Part shown: positions 31,701 through 38,054 of the stretch, in pieces
Layout: each line of letters begins with the position of its first letter
Position numbering within the stretch: the stretch's first letter is position 1
Source of the DNA: a virus
Virus record (IMG/VR): IMGVR_UViG_3300025886_000075
Coordinates: 1 to 38,274 of that record
DNA: 38,274 nt
Strand: one strand, 5' to 3'
Program-made: the position numbers and the translations under genes
Notes under the pieces: generated by a model
Databases searched by the model: none
The model's input: only the letters and a program-made list of their open reading frames with translations
What the model was told of the DNA's origin: nothing

Positions 31701-34000
31701 ATTTAAGACGCCAGCTTTTAAATCCTATCTATGACTACATGGTTAAGAATAACCAAAACGTAAATTACATCACTAACGCTGGCTACATGCCCAGAATGCT
31801 GGATGCTCGTCTGGTGATTAGCGAGCAGAAAAACTTTATTGGTGAACTAAAGGGCAAAAAGGGAGCAATTCCACTTTACGAGCAAGTCATTTACGAAAAC
31901 GAATATGGATCATTTGACGAGGGTAACACAGAGCAAATGTCATCCTTGGCCAGTTTAGCGAATTCTAAATCATTAGAATCCGTGGCTGACCTTACTTTCA
32001 ACAACGTGACGCTGAAAGAATTACAGACGATTAGCGCCAATATAAAAGACCAGCTGAAAGAAATAAAAAGTTTGGACGCCGCAATAGAAAGCAACACTGG
32101 CGACATCGACGTTGAAGGGCTGCAAGAAACTATTTCATATATCACTGAAGGTCTAATCGACCAACACGCAGAGCTTCACGAAGGGTTACGACCGTTTTAC
32201 GCAACGGCTGCGGGTAAAGATTTCCATAACAGAATAGTTTTGAGAAACGGATCAGACCCAAGCGTGAATGGTGTCCAGGGAAGCTTTGCGAAAAAACGAA
32301 GCCTCCCAGCTGAAGCGGATGTTTTTCTGGCGGACTTCTATTTAAACCCGGTTGAGGCGATAATGGAGTATATTCCAGCAACAACTCGATATACGGAATA
32401 CAACGCTCGTTTTGGAAGCCACCTTATTCCAAAGGGCAAAGGAAGTAATGACGGTCGAGATTTCTTAGATTACTCGCTTGAAGAAGCCTTGCTTGCAGGA
32501 ATGAAGCCACACGAAGCGCGAGAAGTTGCAACCGTCGTAAAAATAATTACTGGACGGTACGGCGGTCAAGACGATTTGCTTTCAAAAGCTTTCAATACTC
32601 TAAACACGTATGGAACAATGAACCTTTTGCCGCGAGCAGTACTAAGCTCGATTGCGGAGCCGATTACGGCTGCCATTCAAACAGGCAACGTGAAAGACGG
32701 ATTTAAGAATTTTGCTTACTCATTTGATGGTCTTTTGGCTACAAAAAGCGCTCGCGAGCGTAAGCAATATTACAGTCAGCTTGCAAATGTCTTGGGCGTT
32801 ATTGATTTGCCTCAGAGCGGCGATATAATCGCAAACCGCGTGGGCGGCGTTTCAGAGGAAGATGCAAAAAACACAAAGCGTTTGGGAGTGTTTTTCCAGC
32901 GAACCTTCTTGACGGGTATTACAAACGCTCAACGACGCGCATCGATGCGTATCGGACTGCAATACATTATTGGTCTCGCAAAACAGTATCAAGACAACAA
33001 ACAATCAAATGATCCCTCAGAAAATAATATGAAAACTGAGGCGGAATCAGCTTTAATGGATTTTGGTATTTCACTAGAAAACATGAGTAAATTTACAGAA
33101 TACGCTTCTAATTTAAATCGTGATGAAAAAGGCTTTTATGACATTTCAAAAATCATGGAAGCATCTGGGGATTTAACGGACACTGGCCGAATGTTTGCGG
33201 TTGCTGTGGGCAGATTTGTTGACCAAACAATCCAAGATCCAAAAATTGTGGATCGTCCGAAGTGGGCTGAAACACCAGTGGGTCGGTCTGTGTTTGGAAT
33301 TCAGAGTTTCATAGCAGCGTTTCAACGAAACGTTCTGGAAATGTCAGCAAAGCGAGCCGTTCGTGATTTTAAACAAGCTGGCGCTGCTGCTGGTACTGCG
33401 AGGCTTGGCAAGAAGATGGTCTTACCCCTGGCAAGCCTATACATAGCGCACACGTTAGTTTCCGCTGCGCGTGAGGCAATATTTAATCCCGAAAAGTGGG
33501 AAGAGGAACGAGAAAAAGGGACGCTTATACAATATTTGATGACTCTTGGCATTTCGCGATCTGGCATGACCGGCAGACTTGATCCAATCGTAAACGGTTT
33601 TGTTTCACTTAAGTATCGTGCTGATCTTTCAAACGTAGTGGTCGGTGCTACGGCTAGTATGTACCTCCATTCAATTCAGCGGATTGCTGGATTGGCGTCA
33701 GACGCTAACTCTAAAAATACTCCAACGGCTGAATACCAGGCTGCGCGGGGCGCATATGACATTGTAGTCCCAGCACTTATGGGTCTGGCAACCGTAAATC
33801 CATACGCTGGGGCTGTGGCTGGCGGAGCGCTTGGTATATCAAACATGGTGATTACATCGCCCAGGTTTAAAAAGGCTGTCCTCAAAAAATTTGTTGAAAC
33901 TGGAACGGGACAAGAGTATCAGTCGAGAAATCAAAAAACAAATTCTTCTAGCGGCTTTGGAAGCAGCGGCGGGTTTGGAAAAGGCGGCTTTGGGAATTAA
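25775..34000 (+). CDS. giant polyvalent ejection protein: DdrB-ParB and zincin domains, 2741 aa
   Basis: About a fifth of the window. Residues 1-60 have two copies of YYSSxxTxKRLEA. Hydrophobic stretches lie near 304-330, 347-374 and 444-470. Residues about 840-960 are a repeat linker. Residues about 998-1300 match a DdrB-like ParB domain (FQPRDRSRKGSE; GSPIIARDGTIMSGNGRVL, about 1060-1078). Residues about 1430-1780 match a zincin-like polyvalent-associated domain (LPD1 type) with HEWAH at 1566-1570 and a third-ligand candidate E1703 or E1710 in PTEMFARSFEAY. The rest (1790-2700) is helical, with hydrophobic segments near 2548 and 2665-2700 and a Gly/Phe-rich end. Such proteins are thought to be injected with phage DNA and act in the new host. 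It follows smaller internal proteins, as T7 gp16 does. Confidence 0.85.
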   Translation: MADFYYSSSATKKRLEANQRSLSTRSAPGGSYYSSASTRKRLEALDSSPAASADSSDAVVALPPTELPQPVELAAPKLPDGIVFDGGQYRVDPTHIAQQESVDAQRANEQAKIDLAAQAEAMSLPTEGFLPQKQAFPFIKPVPQPDANRLNPLTEPSVFNSRTQAALAVKKAVEAQPGPTNAKNDMGLFEGKDDFGTAFEYGDVNTQANLFGLQADLEKSLRDSSAGAFIQRIQNKSLPLINSVRSALGMEQMSENAMTDASVAQETYLRGSTERLYQYAEGLGFKPTGLDEINDFKDFLSWAKTTAGASGAPMLLSLATAGMASPILMSGEFNANLSEIEGLAPNDRLKLALVGGTIAGLLENVGLGVLIKGMPKELVGKIGGAGFLKFINQKYGSKVAGAVATGLAAEGLTEYGQEEIGITLEKIAGQEFKDGELSLRRREAAAGGALLGGGMGGSRQAVSGAIDGAANSIAEHNENAIENAARLGSSQTAIELLSPSSRFYQPDTKLSATQADIVAEASRLADRMEAAGGVGTNFARGVRARINNLPNDTELKDNDLDFWRAKASELETPPSEIPDQTKTLQRYFETKKGRSNTQAKYEKVISDGSYAPIIQQAEARMNELANQLKEMGFDNTKLPTILPPEAKAIKNEITSLAGITVRLINRQAAALAGNKKSKGKTTYAQDADETAMNLAQQLGNGSLTNSGANVTPLDQTEIPTIQAGSNFKGGEFTQQTIPAADQLEATTGPDALAATQRTSEGPEISSQNLDPLQVLNLFRSEFEGSPAAAAPGAVIDANTAAGFQNNSKVRPSQTPIIPQDDVSSFVPPTLPKGLTNPEIAVSEMPEGNTSFVPPQGVINQEQAAAFGANVTKNTPSNVVTTPPSEIIDPKIPVSEMPEGNTSFVPPQGVTNQEQAANISESGKQVISDPEAVKNDSESNVKPQPPSEIIDPKIPVSKSPETVNSPVVKIAAADTLENPQAPDVAPVAKELPNKPVVSVQSPDGQAKFNVQGRVIELADLKQATGVFQPRDRSRKGSEVLAKDRAGSTFNAERLLDDPTSGSGSPIIARDGTIMSGNGRVLTIAEVYANQPKSLKSYQNSLKNAGIDTTGFSQPVYVRQLNDDMTIDDLKSFAKLSNTNAQADLSVAERSINDAQKLTQSNIIDTFNGDFDIDAAANRTFITEYAKKVLSPTEQGVFFQSNGNISAEGINRVRGALLASAFENSTTISKMLEASDNNIKSIGNAFVAVAPKFAQIKRQIANNETDVQWDITPQLSEMANLISQLRADDVKVADYFAQNDMFGAKDPQVEEYVRAFYKEDLSSAISGKAMREFLTFYANEALQKKQGGLIPDTTTPKDVINLAVTKQREEQNAKKGNNQGSFLEPSGAKQGNDARRKQVQKPRNAPSRNKSEETKPEKDISTIPDGQVFNTKSQTLRQSLYRSAFAEAGFDPKRLENAPVERKFQILSKVTNEKFGLKFIAPPEQGAANNQVNQLLDAYHNLSWMTHSLGMPSTAIGLEGTLGLTLPSKVGRYLGVYVHGGISSAGSDVAPMEGPFISMPERSNSFAHEWAHALDFHLMEKYGGNNAAGISGVIRANNKLGDRAWDATTPANVKEAFARVINSMYFDNAEFAAKLMALEHKISAAAARQAKNGKPNKTLEADRLKLEKLLEGSTRAKILATEYRKKSGEFGRSQNKENYYKKPTEMFARSFEAYIARSVEAIGGPNEFITKGDKSYQAAVDQLKGADDRLAMSFPRDQERHRIFLAMDQLMEAMRLEAFAAGQTANKPSDLDTTDAVAQFYGDRQIEERTKILSLPKKVVNDMIADQKRAVRIAQNRAAEANKRPSDFKGDTWWERKSNQITDTYLGNFVNSKRQILFNYSKRYKDNKKIRAIMEDIISKVATDPGSLDNRVTFKNGTFEEAVRINSRRFNAIFDRLRQKHKIDELNGDGLKNLRLILVGDTNATAAASEQVIEMASDLRRQLLNPIYDYMVKNNQNVNYITNAGYMPRMLDARLVISEQKNFIGELKGKKGAIPLYEQVIYENEYGSFDEGNTEQMSSLASLANSKSLESVADLTFNNVTLKELQTISANIKDQLKEIKSLDAAIESNTGDIDVEGLQETISYITEGLIDQHAELHEGLRPFYATAAGKDFHNRIVLRNGSDPSVNGVQGSFAKKRSLPAEADVFLADFYLNPVEAIMEYIPATTRYTEYNARFGSHLIPKGKGSNDGRDFLDYSLEEALLAGMKPHEAREVATVVKIITGRYGGQDDLLSKAFNTLNTYGTMNLLPRAVLSSIAEPITAAIQTGNVKDGFKNFAYSFDGLLATKSARERKQYYSQLANVLGVIDLPQSGDIIANRVGGVSEEDAKNTKRLGVFFQRTFLTGITNAQRRASMRIGLQYIIGLAKQYQDNKQSNDPSENNMKTEAESALMDFGISLENMSKFTEYASNLNRDEKGFYDISKIMEASGDLTDTGRMFAVAVGRFVDQTIQDPKIVDRPKWAETPVGRSVFGIQSFIAAFQRNVLEMSAKRAVRDFKQAGAAAGTARLGKKMVLPLASLYIAHTLVSAAREAIFNPEKWEEEREKGTLIQYLMTLGISRSGMTGRLDPIVNGFVSLKYRADLSNVVVGATASMYLHSIQRIAGLASDANSKNTPTAEYQAARGAYDIVVPALMGLATVNPYAGAVAGGALGISNMVITSPRFKKAVLKKFVETGTGQEYQSRNQKTNSSSGFGSSGGFGKGGFGN
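28295..28518 (+). repeat. 68-bp direct repeat pair in the giant gene linker
   Basis: 28295-28362 and 28451-28518 differ at one base, 156 bp (52 codons) apart, and encode VSEMPEGNTSFVPPQGV plus NQEQAA. They overlap the start of another repeat pair at 28418. Confidence 0.85.
28418..28641 (+). repeat. 38-bp direct repeat pair in the giant gene linker
   Basis: 28418-28455 and 28604-28641 appear identical and encode PPSEIIDPKIPVS. The spacing of 186 bp is a multiple of three, so recombination between copies would keep the frame. Confidence 0.85.
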
Positions 34001-34233
34001 ACGTAATGTAGAGCGCAGAGATTTCTAAAAAATAAGTAAAAACAAAGGTTTGCAGAGGTTAAAATAGCACTAGCCCGACCAGCATCCGTTATGTAGAGCA
34101 GTGTCGAAGGGCCTGCTCTACTTGGTTTTTATAGCAAATTTAAAATTTTGTAGGCCATTTTGTAGGACTGGAACGGACAATCAACAGCACAATTTGCGTT
34201 TTTAGACCAGTAAAACGCAATGTTGAGCGCAGA
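34000..34233. other. attP candidate region with repeated motifs
   Basis: Non-coding 234 bases between the giant gene and integrase. A 20-bp imperfect direct repeat (18 of 20) sits at 34000-34019 and 34214-34233 (core ATGTWGAGCGCAGA), with a partial copy at 34091-34101. A second repeat, ATTTTGTAGG, occurs at 34145-34154 and 34157-34166. These could be integrase arm-type sites. No tRNA 3' end or core sequence can be recognised, so attP is inferred from the adjacent integrase only. Confidence 0.45.
34093..34130 (+). terminator. late-operon terminator
   Basis: GTAGAGCAG (34093-34101) pairs with CTGCTCTAC (34113-34121), then TTGGTTTTT. It ends the rightward late transcript before the convergent integrase gene. 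Confidence 0.85.
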
Positions 34234-34234
34234 A

Positions 34235-35299
34235 TTAATCAACTACATCGCGCAGATAATCTGGCGTCAAATGTAGATAATTTTTTCGCACTGTCTTTTC
34301 CGTGTCGCCCAGAAACATTGCAATTTTTGCAAGAGGTACACCTTGCATCGCCTTGTGTGTGGCCCACGTGTGCCGAAAAACGTGAGCAGTAAGTCCACTA
34401 ATTTGTGTATCTCTACTCATTTTCTTCAAATCATAATCTATGCTGGTTTTGCGATCTAACACATAATCGCTAATTCGCTGCTCGTAAGCGCATTCCAGAA
34501 CCGTCCTCAATCTTGAAGAGATAGGCAGCGGGACACGTCGCTTTGTTGTCTGCGCTCTGCCTTCTGGCAAAAACGTAATAATATTGTTTTCAAAATTCAC
34601 TCTCGACCAGGTTAATTCTAAAATTGAGGTTTTTCGCTGCGCCGTTTCCATCGCCAAATTTACAAATCGAGACAGCCGACTTAACCTATTTGATTTTGCT
34701 ATTATGCGTGGCAACGAATTCTCATCACAGTGATTTTGCAAAAAATCGCGCATGGTTTGTAATTCTTCCTGCGAAAAAACGCGATCACGCGGCAGACCCT
34801 CGGGCGGGAGTTCTAAATATGGAATAATTTTTTCACTTATTCGGCGCTCGCGCGGCTCCACACGTTTTTGAAGAAACGTGAAACAAGCCCTCAGTGCTTG
34901 GAGTTCTCTTCGTACTGTCGCGTTTGCGGCTTTATTTTTACCAATTTCACCTGCGAAGCGAAGCAATCCGTATTCTACGGAGTGCCTCCTCGTGATTTCT
35001 GAAATTCTCTTATGGCCGAAAAATTTGGTTAGATGTTTTATTATAGAAGGATATCGCTCTTCGGATAACATTCTACCTTTGATCCATTGTTCATACCAAA
35101 GATGAAGCGCCTGATCTACAAGCGGGTCGTCGTCAACAATCGTATCACTGTTGTGAGCGTCTAACCAACCCTGGAACCTTTCGGTCGCGATTCGTAGATC
35201 AGTCGTCCGCAAAGTTTTTCGCTGGCTACGTCCGTCGTTGAAATAAACGTAAAAGTTCCGACCTTCTGTCCCGATCCTGGGCGGCTTTTTTTCTCGCAT
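34235..35299 (-). CDS. int: tyrosine integrase
   Basis: A site-specific recombinase for lysogeny, 354 aa from the ATG at 35299, preceded by AAGGAC at good spacing. An alternative TTG at 35323 adds 8 residues. The N-terminal part (about residues 75-170) is a SAM-like core-binding domain. The catalytic residues are visible: R222 in AQRKTSIL, H306 and R309 in HVFRHTWATH, and Y341 in KNYLHL. The expected second-helix phrase LAKIAMFLGDTEKTV is also present. It is transcribed leftward, convergent to the late operon, from the repressor operon. Its 5' end overlaps the HTH gene out of frame. Confidence 0.92.
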   Translation of the reverse strand: MREKKPPRIGTEGRNFYVYFNDGRSQRKTLRTTDLRIATERFQGWLDAHNSDTIVDDDPLVDQALHLWYEQWIKGRMLSEERYPSIIKHLTKFFGHKRISEITRRHSVEYGLLRFAGEIGKNKAANATVRRELQALRACFTFLQKRVEPRERRISEKIIPYLELPPEGLPRDRVFSQEELQTMRDFLQNHCDENSLPRIIAKSNRLSRLSRFVNLAMETAQRKTSILELTWSRVNFENNIITFLPEGRAQTTKRRVPLPISSRLRTVLECAYEQRISDYVLDRKTSIDYDLKKMSRDTQISGLTAHVFRHTWATHKAMQGVPLAKIAMFLGDTEKTVRKNYLHLTPDYLRDVVD

Positions 35300-35457
35300 T
35301 TTTCTGTCCTTATTTTCAAACAACTTTCGTAAGTTACTCGCACCAGACTATCTGTCGGTCGGACTGTCGTGAGTCGCTTGTTTTTACGCAGCCGATAGAT
35401 CGTTTTAATCGACACGTTTAACATGACAGCGGCCTGGGCCTGGGTAAGTAGTTCCAT
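35161..35457 (-). CDS. excisionase-like HTH protein
   Basis: A 98-aa frame whose first 50 residues (MELLTQAQAAVMLNVSIKTIYRLRKN, then VRVTYES) match the MerR/excisionase-type HTH that directs integrase toward excision. The last 46-54 residues overlap the integrase start out of frame and look unstructured, so the functional part is probably the N-terminal half. The ATG follows the repressor stop with no gap. An AAAAAAA run near the integrase start would place a -1 slip into the integrase frame, so a fusion product is possible but unproven. Confidence 0.6.
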   Translation of the reverse strand: MELLTQAQAAVMLNVSIKTIYRLRKNKRLTTVRPTDSLVRVTYESCLKIRTEKCEKKSRPGSGQKVGTFTFISTTDVASEKLCGRLIYESRPKGSRVG

Positions 35458-35868
35458 TTATTTTTTTTCGTTTAGAATAGCCATGACGCGCATTGCTTGC
35501 TCAGAATCAACGTGCTGATTCACGTGCAGCCATACTTTGCCATCATCGCCCACTTGCTGGATTTGGAACGTTGGAATTTCTTTTGCAGCTGCCACTCCAG
35601 CCTGGTTTGGAAGTAAGTCTTCGGGCGCAACGTTAAGCGCTCGTGCCAATTTATTCAGGTTTTGAGGAGATGGAGTGTTACGTCCGCGAACGTACTGAGA
35701 AATACTGTCTCGCCCTAACCCGCTTGCGCGAGCAAGCTCGGATTGGCTCATGTCTTGTTTCATCATTTGTTGCCAAACGCGCCGACCAAATTCTGCTTTA
35801 ACAATAAATTTTCTCGTTAGGTCAAGCTCTGAGTTAGCGTCTAAACGTGAATTTATGTGGTCCGGCAT
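35458..35868 (-). CDS. XRE-family repressor (CI-like)
   Basis: A 136-aa repressor. Residues about 27-83 form an XRE helix-turn-helix domain (FGRRVWQQMMKQDMSQSELARASG, GRDSISQYVRGRNTPSPQNLNKLARAL). The C-terminal 45 residues are short and lack the S24 peptidase (Ser-Lys) domain of LexA-cleavable repressors, so induction must use another route, such as an antirepressor. It is divergent from the Cro-like gene, with operators in between. AGGAAAAAGGT precedes the ATG. Confidence 0.85.
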   Translation of the reverse strand: MPDHINSRLDANSELDLTRKFIVKAEFGRRVWQQMMKQDMSQSELARASGLGRDSISQYVRGRNTPSPQNLNKLARALNVAPEDLLPNQAGVAAAKEIPTFQIQQVGDDGKVWLHVNQHVDSEQAMRVMAILNEKK

Positions 35869-35904
35869 ACCTTTTTCCTTTGAAAGTTTGATTAATTGTA
35901 ATTT

Positions 35905-35933
35905 TTAATACAGCCAAACTGGCCGGTTGGCAA
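35905..35933 (-). promoter_or_regulatory. promoter of the repressor-excisionase-integrase operon
   Basis: Minus strand TTGCCA (35933-35928), 17 bases, TATTAA (35910-35905), 36 bases before the repressor start. Sequence match only. Confidence 0.55.
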
Positions 35934-35962
35934 GAAGTTTCAAATTTATGATGAGACACAAC

Positions 35963-36039
35963 ATGTAGACAATTTTATCGATGTCGATCGACATTTATGA
36001 CTTGACCGCGACAGAATGGCTGTTAATGTAGTCGACAAT
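35963..36039. promoter_or_regulatory. operator cluster of the lysogeny switch
   Basis: Three related sites: ATGTAGACAAT (35963-35973), the perfect palindrome ATGTCGATCGACAT (35981-35994) and ATGTAGTCGACAAT (36026-36039). The last overlaps the -10 of the rightward promoter. This fits repressor or Cro binding in the divergent region. The rest of 35869-36076 holds no ORF. Confidence 0.6.
36002..36029 (+). promoter_or_regulatory. rightward early promoter (PR-like)
   Basis: TTGACC (36002-36007), 16 bases, TAATGT (36024-36029), with an operator across the -10. It is 48 bases upstream of the Cro-like GTG start. Confidence 0.5.
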
Positions 36040-36076
36040 GTGTGACAGCGTTTAATATTTAATAAAGGAATGAATA

Positions 36077-36295
36077 GTGTCAGACGTTAAATTCGACTCA
36101 AGAAAATTAGTGAAAGATTTTGGTGGAATCACTGCCACCGCGAGAGTGTTGACAGCTGATAGCTACACAATCTCAGCGGACGGAGTTGATAAATGGCGGC
36201 GCCGCAACACGGTGCCTTTTCAAGCGATTTTACATTTAATAAAAATCGCAAAACGCAATAACCAACGGTTCGATTTGTCGGATTATTTGGCCTAG
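36077..36295 (+). CDS. Cro-like HTH protein
   Basis: A 72-aa protein with GTG start (AAAGGAA seven bases upstream). The pattern VKDFGGITATARVL..DGVDKWRRRNTVPFQAILHLIKIA matches the small Cro/carph-isopro-type HTH ('FGG...A..l......V..W.....vP'). It is the first gene of the rightward early operon, opposite the repressor, which is where Cro sits. It should repress or modulate the same operators. Confidence 0.75.
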   Translation: MSDVKFDSRKLVKDFGGITATARVLTADSYTISADGVDKWRRRNTVPFQAILHLIKIAKRNNQRFDLSDYLA

Positions 36296-36314
36296 AAAGA
36301 TTAGTGGGGAAAAA

Positions 36315-36512
36315 ATGATTAATCAATACAATGAACATTTTAATATACCACCAGTGTATCAATGGACGCAAATTTTTAGCAAAGTACATCACTGGGATAG
36401 AAGACTGCAAAGAATGTTGAAAAAAGATTTGAGTGTTTATTCTGCCGGTTCGAATATGTCCTGGGCAAACCTTAACAGGATTGCGGGGCCACCAAAAAAT
36501 GTACAAAATTAA
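36315..36512 (+). CDS. hypothetical small protein, 65 aa
   Basis: Unknown 65-aa basic protein, with the segments YNEHFNIPPVYQW and HHWDRRLQRMLKKDL. AGTGGGGAAAA precedes the ATG. It overlaps the next start by 14 bases. No domain visible; an early phage regulator or host-takeover protein is possible. Confidence 0.55.
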   Translation: MINQYNEHFNIPPVYQWTQIFSKVHHWDRRLQRMLKKDLSVYSAGSNMSWANLNRIAGPPKNVQN

Positions 36513-36744
36513 ACAAATAACCAAATTAACCCGCGATTTACGTGAAATCGAAAAAGAGTTAATTACTGAAACGGATCATCGTTTTAGAAACCAAATGCTC
36601 CTTTTGGCCGCCGATGTTTTCCTCGCTAAAAACACCCGCGAGCCTGACAAAGCACACGCTTCATATATTCTTCGAACACATCAGCCGCTAGACACTGAAG
36701 TCTATTGCTGCTCTCTTCGACGAGAATTGGCGCGTACCGAATGA
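36499..36744 (+). CDS. hypothetical small helical protein, 81 aa
   Basis: Unknown 81-aa protein from the ATG at 36499, predicted mostly helical (TKLTRDLREIEKELITETDHRF; QMLLLAADVFLA). The frame is open to 36433, but that stretch duplicates the end of the previous gene in another frame, so the inner start is preferred. Its TGA overlaps the first ATG of the duplicated resolvase start as ATGA. Confidence 0.6.
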   Translation: MYKIKQITKLTRDLREIEKELITETDHRFRNQMLLLAADVFLAKNTREPDKAHASYILRTHQPLDTEVYCCSLRRELARTE

Positions 36745-36779
36745 TTTGGGGCATAGACCAATGATTTGGGGCATAGACC
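36740..36779 (+). repeat. exact 20-bp tandem duplication at the resolvase start
   Basis: Two identical head-to-tail copies of AATGATTTGGGGCATAGACC (36740-36759, 36760-36779). The first copy gives a micro-ORF MIWGIDQ (36741-36764) whose TGA overlaps the real start as ATGA. Confidence 0.9.
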
Positions 36780-37225
36780 CAGGCGTGTCGGGTGCTGTTG
36801 TTTTTTTCGACGCTCTGGAAGGTGTGTTGGAAATTCACGATATGCCAATTCTGGAAGTGAAAAAGAAGAAGCAAGTTTCACCTCAACTCCTGTCAAACAT
36901 CCTAAAACAACACCACGCTCCTCTCTACATTGAACAGGTAGGCGCCATGCCTGGTCAGGGCGTGACCAGTATGTTTAACTTTGGAAAGTCCTACGGTATT
37001 TGTTTGGGGGCGGCTGCTGCGTTGCAGCTGCCCACAACAACCGTCGCACCGCAAACCTGGATGAAAAAAATTGGCAAGCCGCAAGGTAAGGACGGGAGCC
37101 GAGAGCGAGCTATCCAAGTATTCCCTGCGTTTTCTCAATCTTTTGCACGTAAAAAAGACGATGGCCGCGCGGATGCGGCCCTCATCGCCTATTTTGGCTT
37201 TATTTTTGGTGAAAGTGTTGAATGA
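36761..37225 (+). CDS. RuvC-like Holliday junction resolvase
   Basis: A 154-aa RNase H-fold resolvase. Acidic catalytic candidates are D6 in MIWGIDPGVSGAVVF, E58 in LYIEQVGAM, and D134/D138 in KKDDGRADAALIAYF. A MFNFGKSYGICLGAAAA helix lies in the middle, as in phage RuvC-like proteins. It would cut branched DNA made by recombination or before packaging. The frame is open to 36746, but the 36761 ATG is preferred because the motif starts right there. It is followed one base later by the nuclease gene. Confidence 0.85.
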   Translation: MIWGIDPGVSGAVVFFDALEGVLEIHDMPILEVKKKKQVSPQLLSNILKQHHAPLYIEQVGAMPGQGVTSMFNFGKSYGICLGAAAALQLPTTTVAPQTWMKKIGKPQGKDGSRERAIQVFPAFSQSFARKKDDGRADAALIAYFGFIFGESVE

Positions 37226-37226
37226 T

Positions 37227-38054
37227 ATGACCAACAAGAACGGATTTGAGACACATGGCATCGAGCGCGTCAGCTGCTCAAACGTAGCAAAATTCAGACA
37301 AGCCCCTTCCGCGTGGGCTGTGTCCTACTTAAAAAAAGAACGTTTCACTGCTGGTTGGGCCGCTTGGCAGGGAAGCGCAGTCGAAGCTGGTGTTGACGCT
37401 GGCCTATATCACGCTGCGCGAATTGACGAGTGTGTTGAAATAGCGCTCAAAGAATTAAACGAACTCAGCATTTTTGGGAATAATAAAGCCGTCGAAATGG
37501 AAAAGCGGACCCCGATTGTAACGAGGATGGTTACAACTGCGATGGAACAGCTTTCCCCTTTAGGCACACCTGACATCCCTGTGGATGGCAAGCGACAACA
37601 CGAAATAAATATCCCTGTCCGCTTTGGCCCCAACGAAGCAGACACTATAAATTGTCTTGGGTTTTTGGATTATCGATGGACTGAAGGGCGTCACAAAAAC
37701 AACCCCTTAGTCGTTGATCTAAAGACCACTTCGAAATCGCCGTCTGAGTTTTCTCTGTCACACGGAATTCAGGCGGCGGTGTATGAACGGGCCGTCTCCA
37801 TCGAGCTAAAACGGCCAGTTGAAATGAAATTTTTGTACGTCCTCACACGTCAAAAAGACCCTTTCACCTGGCTTACGATGGAAGATGGCCCGTTCTACTT
37901 AGAAAGTTTTAAAAAAACTGTGGTGCAGATGGAGGCTTTTCTCAGTCTTTCGGACGACACAGATAAGCTAATGCGAGCAATCCCGCACGATCCAGACACA
38001 TTTTACTGGAGAGGTGGGAATGCGGACGAGCTTCTTCAGAAATACTACAGTTGA
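37227..38054 (+). CDS. RecB-like PD-(D/E)XK nuclease
   Basis: A 275-aa nuclease from the ATG at 37227; an upstream open frame to 37071 overlaps the resolvase and is rejected. The C-terminal part holds the PD-(D/E)XK signature of RecB/Cas4-like exonucleases: GFLD (D148), VVDLKTT (D164, K166), and GIQAAVYERA (Q182, Y186). The N-terminal 60 residues resemble the entry helix of these enzymes (SNVAKFRQAPSAWAVSYL..WAAWQGSAVEAG). No Fe-S Cys set is seen. Together with the resolvase it suggests a phage recombination pathway in which a single-strand annealing or RecA-like partner would lie beyond the window. Confidence 0.8.
   Translation: MTNKNGFETHGIERVSCSNVAKFRQAPSAWAVSYLKKERFTAGWAAWQGSAVEAGVDAGLYHAARIDECVEIALKELNELSIFGNNKAVEMEKRTPIVTRMVTTAMEQLSPLGTPDIPVDGKRQHEINIPVRFGPNEADTINCLGFLDYRWTEGRHKNNPLVVDLKTTSKSPSEFSLSHGIQAAVYERAVSIELKRPVEMKFLYVLTRQKDPFTWLTMEDGPFYLESFKKTVVQMEAFLSLSDDTDKLMRAIPHDPDTFYWRGGNADELLQKYYS

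Noticed and set aside
36433-36498. upstream part of the 81-aa gene frame
   Set aside because: It overlaps the previous gene for its full length and lacks a ribosome binding site.
37071-37226. N-terminal extension of the RecB-like nuclease
   Set aside because: It lies inside the resolvase gene in another frame; the ATG at 37227 fits the operon spacing and the family start.
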